Shown one piece after another: positions 5,580 to 10,428 of a stretch of 10,428 nucleotides of DNA. A program made the translations under genes and the position numbers. This DNA comes from Erysipelotrichaceae bacterium (GTDB lineage: Bacteria > Bacillota_I > Bacilli_A > Erysipelotrichales > Erysipelotrichaceae), in the NCBI GenBank assembly GCA_900770275.1, contig CAAGJS010000327.1:1-10428 (forward strand), in the 5' to 3' direction. The notes under the pieces are model-generated. The model ran no database searches. It was given only the letters and a program-made list of their open reading frames with translations, and was not told where the DNA came from. How positions within the stretch are numbered: the stretch's first letter is position 1; each line of letters starts with the position of its first letter.

Positions 5580-5951
5580 ATGTATCAGGTCGGTCAGATT
5601 GTGGAAGGAAAAGTGACAGGGATTCAGCCGTATGGTGCCTTTGTTGCTCTGGATCCGCATACCAGCGGACTGATTCATATCTCGGAAATTTCCGATGGCT
5701 ATGTGCGCGACATTTCGCGCTATGTGAATGTCGGTGATACGGTTCAGGTAAAGATCATCGACTTTGATCCGCGTACCCATCAGGCGCGGCTGTCCTTGAA
5801 GGCGCTTCATCCGGGCCGTCCGCGCGGAAGAAGGCGGCCGCAGTACCGCAAGGCAGTATTGCCGCCGATGAAACTGGGATTTACGACCATTGCCTCCCAT
5901 CTGGAGGGATGGGTTGAAGAAGCGGAACAGGAGGAAAAAACAAATGATTAG
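5580..5951 (+). CDS. S1-domain RNA-binding protein, CvfD/GSP13 (YugI) type
   Basis: A cytoplasmic protein with one S1 (OB-fold) RNA-binding domain, of the family described as general stress protein 13 or CvfD, linked to translation and post-transcriptional control. Of 123 residues, the S1 domain covers about 3-75: VGQIVEGKVTGIQPYGAFVA, then GLIHISEISDGYV, then VGDTVQVKIIDFDPRTHQARLSLKAL. A basic Pro/Arg-rich segment follows (PGRPRGRRRPQYRK, 78-91), then an acidic tail ending EEAEQEEKTND. The start is fixed: an in-frame TAA lies at 5571-5573 and no other start codon is possible before the domain. Yet no ribosome binding site at normal distance is visible; the nearest GGAAG is 15 bases away. 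The 3' end overlaps pgi by 8 bases. From memory, an S1 gene of this type near pgi also occurs in other Bacillota. Confidence 0.88.
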   Translation: MYQVGQIVEGKVTGIQPYGAFVALDPHTSGLIHISEISDGYVRDISRYVNVGDTVQVKIIDFDPRTHQARLSLKALHPGRPRGRRRPQYRKAVLPPMKLGFTTIASHLEGWVEEAEQEEKTND

Positions 5952-7230
5952 CTTTGATGCAGAACACGGGTTCCTGAAAGAGGATATCCTCTCCTATCAG
6001 TCGGATGTGACGCGCATCCACCACATGATCCATGAGAAGACCGGTGCGGGAAATGATTTTCTTGGCTGGGTTGACCTTCCCAGGGATTACAACAAGGAAG
6101 AGTTCGCCAGAATTCAGCAGCTCGCGGCAAAGCTGAAGGGCAAGTACGATACGCTGATTGTCTGCGGCATCGGCGGTTCCTATCTTGGCGCTGCCGCTGC
6201 GATCGATATGATCCGGGGCCTGTATCCGGAAGAGGGACCGGAAGTGCTGTTTACGGGCAACACATTCTCGAGCACCTATATGTCCCAGATTCTGAAGCAC
6301 ATCGAGAATAAGTCGGTTGTTCTCAATGTCGTATCAAAGTCCGGTACGACGACGGAGACGGCGCTTGCCTTCCGTATGCTCCGTGAGTTCATGGAGAAGA
6401 AGTACGGCAAGGAAGAGTGCAAGTGGCGGATCGTTGTAACGACGGACCGCGCCAGGGGGACACTGAAAGCACTGGCCGATCAGGAGGGCTATGAAGAATT
6501 CGTAGTTCCGGATGATATCGGCGGCCGTTATTCGGTTCTTTCGGCAGTCGGTCTGGTACCGATGGCGCTGGCCGGCATTAACATCAACAAGGTGATGGAA
6601 GGCTTTGCAGCAGCCTACAAGGATCTGGATACCGATGATCTGAAGAAGAATCCGGCCTACCAGTATGGCGTAACACGCCGCATTCTTCAGAATCAGGGCT
6701 ATAACGTTGAAATGTTTGTGACCTATGAGCCGCAGATGCGTCTTGTCGGCGAGTGGTGGAAGCAGCTGTTCGGCGAGTCGGAAGGCAAGGACGGCAAGGG
6801 CATTCTGCCGGATTCCGTAACGTTCTCAACCGATCTGCATTCGATGGGACAGTTCATTCAGCAGGGCAACAAGCTGCTGTTTGAAACAGGCATCAAGGTC
6901 AATCATCCGACGGAGAATCTGACGATTCCGGATGATCCTGCAAACTTCGATCAGATGAACTATCTGTCCGGAAAGGATCTGGACTGGGTCAACAAGATGG
7001 CACAGGAAGGTACGCTGCAGGCTCATGTAGAGGACGGCCATGTTCCGAACCTGATGATTACGCTGGATGATATGAAGGAATATACGTTCGGCTATATGTG
7101 CTATTTCTTCTTCCTGGCATGTGCAATGACCTGCTATATGCTGGACATCAACCCGTTCAATCAGCCGGGTGTTGAAATCTATAAGCGCAACATGTTCCAT
7201 CTGCTTGGCAAGCCGGGCTACGAGAAGTAA
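5944..7230 (+). CDS. pgi: Glucose-6-phosphate isomerase
   Basis: Reversible conversion of glucose 6-phosphate to fructose 6-phosphate, the second step of glycolysis and a gluconeogenic step; cytoplasmic. I place the start at the ATG at 5944, which has AGGAGG (5929-5934) 9 bases upstream and gives 428 residues, near the usual 440-450 of the Bacillus-type enzyme. A longer frame open to 5890 lies within the S1 gene. Sugar-phosphate-binding blocks: GIGGSYLGAAAA (75-86), SKSGTTTETALAF (131-143), DDIGGRYSVLSAVGL (190-204, PROSITE-type signature), the FGESEGKDGKG catalytic glutamate region (276-286), STDLHSMGQ with His299, and FNQPGVEIYKRNMF with Lys414. All are intact. Overlap with the S1 gene (ATGATTAG) suggests translational coupling. 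The zinc-ribbon gene follows 24 bases downstream. Confidence 0.97.
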   Translation: MISFDAEHGFLKEDILSYQSDVTRIHHMIHEKTGAGNDFLGWVDLPRDYNKEEFARIQQLAAKLKGKYDTLIVCGIGGSYLGAAAAIDMIRGLYPEEGPEVLFTGNTFSSTYMSQILKHIENKSVVLNVVSKSGTTTETALAFRMLREFMEKKYGKEECKWRIVVTTDRARGTLKALADQEGYEEFVVPDDIGGRYSVLSAVGLVPMALAGININKVMEGFAAAYKDLDTDDLKKNPAYQYGVTRRILQNQGYNVEMFVTYEPQMRLVGEWWKQLFGESEGKDGKGILPDSVTFSTDLHSMGQFIQQGNKLLFETGIKVNHPTENLTIPDDPANFDQMNYLSGKDLDWVNKMAQEGTLQAHVEDGHVPNLMITLDDMKEYTFGYMCYFFFLACAMTCYMLDINPFNQPGVEIYKRNMFHLLGKPGYEK

Positions 7231-7254
7231 GAAGAGAAGACTTGGAGAAGAAAG

Positions 7255-7503
7255 ATGAAGGATTTTGATAAGATCACCATCGACGGGACGCGCTATGTAG
7301 TCCTGGGCAATACGGATGATGGCCGCGTAGAACTGGTTGATGATACGCGCATGGATTATGCGGTTGGCATGTTTGCCTTCAAGCTGACCTGCCCGAAGTG
7401 CGGCAATGTTTTCTATGTGCTGGATGATGGCAAGACGTCGTCATTCAAGTGCCCGACCTGCGGTGAAGAAGTTACGATCGACCGGGAACGGAAGCAGTTC
7501 TGA
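7255..7503 (+). CDS. Small zinc-ribbon protein of unknown function
   Basis: A cytoplasmic protein of 82 residues without signal or membrane segment. The N-terminal half (1-42) reads as a short beta-rich domain (ITIDGTRYVVLGN, then GRVELVDD). The C-terminal half carries two CPxCG knuckles, Cys46-P-K-Cys49-G and Cys66-P-T-Cys69-G, sixteen residues apart, a classic four-cysteine zinc ribbon. The ribosome binding site GGAG (7244-7247) is 7 bases before the ATG. It is 24 bases behind pgi on the same strand with no terminator between, so very likely co-transcribed. I do not recognise a named family. Such ribbons bind nucleic acid or proteins, and nothing here decides which. Confidence 0.8.
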   Translation: MKDFDKITIDGTRYVVLGNTDDGRVELVDDTRMDYAVGMFAFKLTCPKCGNVFYVLDDGKTSSFKCPTCGEEVTIDRERKQF

Positions 7504-7529
7504 TATTGATCGAAGCTGTGCGTTACAAT

Positions 7530-7555
7530 GGACTCCTGAAAAGGGGTCCTTTCTT
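7530..7555 (+). promoter_or_regulatory. Hairpin with T-run covering the MATE ribosome binding site
   Basis: A 7-bp stem with one G-T pair (GGACTCC 7530-7536 / GGGGTCC 7543-7549, loop TGAAAA) is followed by TTTCTT that runs into the ATG at 7556. The 3' arm contains most of the only ribosome binding site (AAGGGG, 7541-7546). It could be a weak terminator of the S1-pgi-zinc-ribbon unit, a translational switch for the MATE gene, or both. A TACAAT box at 7524-7529 resembles a -10 but has no -35 at proper distance. Confidence 0.5.
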
Positions 7556-8926
7556 ATGGCAGAGAATGCACAGGCAGAAGCACAGTATCGAAAGATGACG
7601 GAGACGAAGGTATCCCGCCTCATTGTTGCCCTGAGCATTCCGACGATCATATCGATGCTCGTGACGTCCATCTATAATCTTGCGGATACGTATTTTGTCA
7701 GCGGGCTTGGCACGTCACAATCGGCAGCGACCGGTGTCGTCGCAGGTCTGATGTCGATTCTGCAGGCGTTTGGCTTCATGTTCGGCCATGGCGCGGGCAG
7801 TAACATTTCGCGCCACCTTGGTTCCCGCAACATCCAGGAAGCACGGGAATACGCTTCCACAAGCTTCTATTATTCGATTCTTGCCGGTGCGCTGGTGATG
7901 GTACTGGGTCTTGTGTTCATGGATCCTTTGATGCGTCTGCTTGGCAGTACGGATACGATTCTTCCGTATGCGCGGCAGTATGCACTGTGGATTCTGCTTG
8001 CCGGTCCGGCGATGACATCAAGCTGTGTAATGAACAACATTCTTCGCTATGAAGGAAAGGCAGTCTTCGCAATGTTCGGTCTGACTGCCGGAGGTATTCT
8101 GAACATCTTCGGCGATGCGCTTTTGATCCGCGTGTTTCATATGGGCATCTGGGGCGCCGGTATTTCGACGGCAGTGACGCAGTACATTTCGATGTTCATT
8201 CTCGCCCTGCCGTTTGTGCAGGGAAAGACGCAGAGCGCCTTTGCGATCAAGGATATTTCGAAGCGTCCCAAGGTATTTTCCAGTATCTTCTCCTGCGGAG
8301 CTCCGTCTCTTGTTCGTCAGGGTCTGAACTCCATTTCGATGATGGTGCTGAATCAGACGGCAGGTCTCTATGGTGATGCGGCGATTGCGGCCATCTCGAT
8401 CTCGAACCGCATTGTTCAGTTCCTCTTCTGCATTGCGATCGGCATCGGCCAGGGTCTGCAGCCGGTGTCGGCGTTCAACTTTGGTGCCAGGAAGTATACC
8501 CGTGTCAGAGATGCTTTCCGCTTTACGATGATCATGGGGACGATGATCATGGCTGTGCTTGGCGTGATCGGTTATTTCAATGCCGGATCACTGATCGGCA
8601 TGTTCCGCGACGATCCGGATGTTCTTGCGATCGGCATTCCGACGCTGCATGCCCAGTCGGCGGTTCTCTGCCTGATGCCGACGACGATGTATGGAAACAT
8701 GCTGTTTCAGAGTACGGGTCAGGGGAAGGCGGCCAGCTTTCTTGCGGCGCTGCGCTCGGGTCTTGTACTGATGCCGGCGATCTGGATCTGCAACACGTTC
8801 TTCGGCCTGAGCGGTCTGGAACATGCAAGCGCATGGTCGGAGATGATTTCGGCACTGATCTGCGTCCCGTTCATCGTTGCTTACTTCCATAAGATGCCGG
8901 CGGATGGCAAAGAGTGGCCGGACTGA
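7556..8926 (+). CDS. MATE family multidrug/sodium efflux transporter
   Basis: An inner-membrane antiporter that exports cationic drugs, dyes or metabolites using a Na+ or H+ gradient. The start at 7556 (456 residues, the usual family length) has AAGGGG 9 bases upstream; the longer in-frame extension lies over the zinc-ribbon gene. The pattern is about 12 hydrophobic helices in two homologous halves. The first half opens with LSIPTIISMLVTSIYNLAD-TYFVSGLG near 27-53, the MATE entry motif. The second half opens near residue 245 (SIFSCGAPSLVRQGLNSISMM) and contains GIGQGLQPVSAFNFGARKY (about 297-315), a strongly conserved MATE block. It resembles MepA-type proteins of Bacillota, but substrate cannot be read from sequence. 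The gene is 52 bases behind the zinc-ribbon gene and may be partly co-transcribed. Confidence 0.93.
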   Translation: MAENAQAEAQYRKMTETKVSRLIVALSIPTIISMLVTSIYNLADTYFVSGLGTSQSAATGVVAGLMSILQAFGFMFGHGAGSNISRHLGSRNIQEAREYASTSFYYSILAGALVMVLGLVFMDPLMRLLGSTDTILPYARQYALWILLAGPAMTSSCVMNNILRYEGKAVFAMFGLTAGGILNIFGDALLIRVFHMGIWGAGISTAVTQYISMFILALPFVQGKTQSAFAIKDISKRPKVFSSIFSCGAPSLVRQGLNSISMMVLNQTAGLYGDAAIAAISISNRIVQFLFCIAIGIGQGLQPVSAFNFGARKYTRVRDAFRFTMIMGTMIMAVLGVIGYFNAGSLIGMFRDDPDVLAIGIPTLHAQSAVLCLMPTTMYGNMLFQSTGQGKAASFLAALRSGLVLMPAIWICNTFFGLSGLEHASAWSEMISALICVPFIVAYFHKMPADGKEWPD

Positions 8927-8934
8927 ATATACAT

Positions 8935-8968
8935 AAAGAAAACCGGACCGGTTTCATACCGGTCCGGT
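8935..8968 (-). terminator. Rho-independent terminator of the ApbE gene
   Basis: An 11-bp perfect stem ACCGGACCGGT (8942-8952 and its complement 8958-8968), loop of 5, is followed on the minus strand by TTTTCTTTA. It sits between the converging MATE and ApbE genes. The plus-strand side lacks a T-tract, so it ends MATE transcripts weakly if at all. Each arm is itself almost self-complementary (ACCGG-A-CCGGT). Confidence 0.85.
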
Positions 8969-8992
8969 CAGAGATAATTGTTCAATCGTTGA

Positions 8993-10150
8993 TCATTCAA
9001 TCCAGTTGATGGCCCCATCAAGGCCTGCGGTGTAGACAACAGTATAGCTGCCTGCATCCTTTTTATATTCGGCGTCATCGGGCGCCTTGTCCTTGTCCAT
9101 GATCCAGACAACTTCAAGCGTTTCATCGGGATGGGCAGCCTTATAGTCATTGATCAGCTGAACACCTTCGTCATAATCCATGGTAAACAGGGTCGTACTG
9201 AGGCAGTCCGCCGTTCCCGAATCTCTGGTAATGATGGAAACGGAATGATAATACGTTGCCGGAAACAGGGTTTTGGGATCAATGATGTGGGAATAGGTTA
9301 CACCGTCGTCTGCCGTATAGGCACGTTCATAGTCGCCTGATGTGACAAAGGAGCCTTCCGTGTTCGAATCAATGACGAAGAGGCTTCCGCTTCCCGAAGG
9401 ATTCTGGATGCCGATGCGCCATGGTGTTCCATCGGACTTGATGCCGAGCGTACGCACATTTCCGCCGGCGTTGACGGCAGCTGTCTTCGTGCCGTCTTCG
9501 GCAAGCTTTGCGGCAATCTTTTCGGTCGCAAAGCCCTTGGCAATGCCGCCGACGTCGAGAGAAACATCCGGATCCGTAATGTATACGGTGCTGTTTTCTT
9601 CGTCGATTTCAACGGCATCCCAGCCATGGTGGGTGGCGGCTTCCTGCAGCTCGCTTTCGGGAGGTACCTTGCCATAGCTGCCGTTTTCGTTGGCTGTCAT
9701 GCCTTCTTCCCGGTACTTGTGCCAGACGCTGAGAAGGGCACCCTGGGTAATGTCGAATTCGCCCCCGCTGAGGTCATAGAACTCCTTTGCCTTCTGCAGC
9801 AGCTCGATGACGACCGGATCGACCTTGACCGGCGCAATACCGGCATTATCGTTGATCGTCTTCAGGTTGTTGAGCCCGTCGTAGTTGTTGTAAATGTCGA
9901 AGAGATTGTTGTAGTAAGTGAAGAGATCCGCCGCCTCCTGATAGGAAGTGTTGAATTCATCCTGGCTGACGTCGTAAACGCGCAGTGAGAAGACCGTGTC
10001 GAAGCCACAGTCAAGACACGAGTTCGCGTAGGATGACTGCGCCTGTGCAGATGCGGTGGCGGCAGAAGCCGTGGACTGGGTGGAGGCGCCTGCGCATCCG
10101 GTCAACAGTACAGCCGCAAGAGCGGCCGAAATCAATGTTTTTGTTTTCAT
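8993..10150 (-). CDS. apbE: ApbE-type FAD:protein FMN transferase, lipoprotein
   Basis: Transfers FMN from FAD onto a Thr/Ser of extracytoplasmic flavoproteins (Rnf/Nqr-type subunits or FMN_bind proteins), outside the membrane and Mg-dependent. It has 385 residues, slightly longer than usual (about 340) because of an Ala/Ser/Thr-rich tether at about 20-42. A lipoprotein signal MKTKTLISAALAAVLLTGC has its lipobox LTGC with Cys19. Family blocks: SGGEFDITQGAL (128-139), SLDVGGIAKGFATEKIA (197-213), AAVNAGGNVRTLG (224-236), SGDYERAY then YSHIIDPKT (271-294), and GTADCLSTTLFTM (312-324) with the metal-binding Asp315 region. AGGGAAG precedes the ATG, and the signal peptide fixes this start. A TATAAT box sits unusually close to the start. 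No flavinylated partner is encoded in the window, so its target lies elsewhere. Confidence 0.94.
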   Translation of the reverse strand: MKTKTLISAALAAVLLTGCAGASTQSTASAATASAQAQSSYANSCLDCGFDTVFSLRVYDVSQDEFNTSYQEAADLFTYYNNLFDIYNNYDGLNNLKTINDNAGIAPVKVDPVVIELLQKAKEFYDLSGGEFDITQGALLSVWHKYREEGMTANENGSYGKVPPESELQEAATHHGWDAVEIDEENSTVYITDPDVSLDVGGIAKGFATEKIAAKLAEDGTKTAAVNAGGNVRTLGIKSDGTPWRIGIQNPSGSGSLFVIDSNTEGSFVTSGDYERAYTADDGVTYSHIIDPKTLFPATYYHSVSIITRDSGTADCLSTTLFTMDYDEGVQLINDYKAAHPDETLEVVWIMDKDKAPDDAEYKKDAGSYTVVYTAGLDGAINWIE

Positions 10151-10159
10151 AGCTTCCCT

Positions 10160-10187
10160 ATTATAACAATGGCGGCCTGTTCGTCTA
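10160..10187 (-). promoter_or_regulatory. Possible promoter of the ApbE gene (TAGACG-16-TATAAT)
   Basis: On the minus strand TATAAT lies at 10165-10160 with TAGACG (4 of 6 to consensus) 16 bases upstream. If used, the transcript would start only about 3-4 bases before the ATG at 10150 and leave the AGGGAAG site outside the mRNA. So it is either a leaderless start or a chance match. Confidence 0.35.
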
Positions 10188-10223
10188 CTGCCAAAGAGGG
10201 GGTACGGGATGGAAACAGGATAC

Positions 10224-10254
10224 CTTTTCTGCCATATTTTATGGCACAGAAAAG
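10224..10254. promoter_or_regulatory. 31-bp imperfect inverted repeat between apbE and the next gene
   Basis: CTTTTCTG (10224-10231) pairs with CAGAAAAG (10247-10254) and CCATA (10232-10236) with TATGG (10240-10244), around a TTT loop with a 2-base bulge (CA, 10245-10246): 13 pairs in all. No T-tract follows on either strand, so it is not an obvious terminator. It lies between two divergent genes, where an operator would be expected. The rest of 10166-10340 holds nothing I recognise. Confidence 0.45.
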
Positions 10255-10344
10255 ATCGCGAATGCCGTCTTTTGAATGCGTTGAATTTTTCTTCCGGAAA
10301 CTGGTGTTCTCATTTGTGAAAAAACGGGAAAGAATACAGTTTGA

Positions 10345-10353
10345 TGATATAAT
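10345..10353 (+). promoter_or_regulatory. Extended -10 promoter of the gene at the right edge
   Basis: TGATATAAT (10345-10353) is a full extended -10 (TGnTATAAT). No clear -35 is seen. The transcript would start near 10360, giving a leader of about 25 bases that includes the AGGAAGGGG ribosome binding site. Confidence 0.65.
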
Positions 10354-10384
10354 CATTGCGTTTAGAAGGAAGGGGTTGGATAGT

Positions 10385-10428
10385 ATGTCATTTTTAACCG
10401 GACCGATGCATGAGCATCTGAACGGGCA
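10385..10428 (+). CDS. Start of an unidentified gene (cut by window edge)
   Basis: The ATG at 10385 opens a frame of 14 complete codons, MSFLTGPMHEHLNG, before the edge. The ribosome binding site AGGAAGGGG (10367-10375) lies 9 bases before it, and an extended -10 promoter lies upstream. Too little is present to assign a family. It is divergent from apbE. Confidence 0.65.
   Translation, partial: MSFLTGPMHEHLNG

Noticed and set aside
5403..5900. A 165-codon minus-strand frame opposite the S1 gene
   Set aside because: It overlaps the S1 gene, the divergent promoter and the yuiD start in a wrong frame; the S1 domain is unambiguous.
5890..5943. Extended start of pgi inside the S1 gene
   Set aside because: The ATG at 5944 has a consensus AGGAGG site and matches the family's N-terminus; the extension is an out-of-frame reading of the S1 gene.
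7406..7555. Extended N-terminus of the MATE protein over the zinc-ribbon gene
   Set aside because: The extension is a shifted reading of the zinc-ribbon gene. The ATG at 7556 has its own AAGGGG site and gives the usual family length.
10147..10356. A 69-codon minus-strand frame upstream of apbE
   Set aside because: It has no ribosome binding site, overlaps the apbE start and its TATAAT, contains the inverted repeat, and resembles no protein I know.

Overview
This window looks like ordinary chromosomal DNA from a Bacillota (Firmicutes) bacterium of medium GC content. The gene set points there: a type III glutamine synthetase, a PcsB-like CHAP peptidoglycan hydrolase, a CvfD/GSP13-type S1 protein beside pgi, a YuiD-type divergent PAP2 protein and a WYL regulator. 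AGGAGG-type ribosome binding sites and T-tract terminators agree. Erysipelotrichia is my best guess for the class, but it is an inference and cannot be proven from this sequence. I see no tRNA, rRNA, CRISPR array, insertion sequence, phage gene or defence system.

Layout. Positions 1-2700 (minus strand) hold the type III glutamine synthetase gene (glnN), with a strong promoter and its own terminator, followed by the 5' part of a WYL-family regulator cut by the window edge. An AT-rich divergent region (about 2623-2954) separates glnN from a secreted coiled-coil/CHAP cell-wall hydrolase on the plus strand. From 4206 to 4703 lies a sparse region with two plus-strand terminators and an overlooked 27-residue membrane peptide gene that has a perfect Shine-Dalgarno (SD) site. 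A minus-strand pair, yuiD-like then a NifU C-terminal-domain (Nfu) protein, converges on it. A compact, nearly symmetrical divergent promoter at about 5519-5552 separates that pair from a plus-strand cluster: S1-domain protein, glucose-6-phosphate isomerase (overlapping by 8 nt), a small zinc-ribbon protein, and a MATE transporter behind a hairpin that covers its ribosome binding site. The MATE gene converges with a minus-strand lipoprotein of the ApbE family (FAD:protein FMN transferase). A further plus-strand gene just begins at the right edge.

Functionally the window covers nitrogen assimilation (glnN), cell-wall remodelling (CHAP protein), Fe-S cluster delivery (Nfu), glycolysis (pgi), RNA-level regulation (S1 protein), efflux (MATE) and extracytoplasmic flavinylation (ApbE). 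These are separate housekeeping units, not one system. The points most worth a second look are in the non-coding parts: the tiny membrane peptide, an apparently leaderless start of the CHAP gene, about 50-bp-phased repeats and a palindrome at the glnN promoter, the symmetric divergent promoter, and the hairpin over the MATE start. I found no convincing new multi-gene system.
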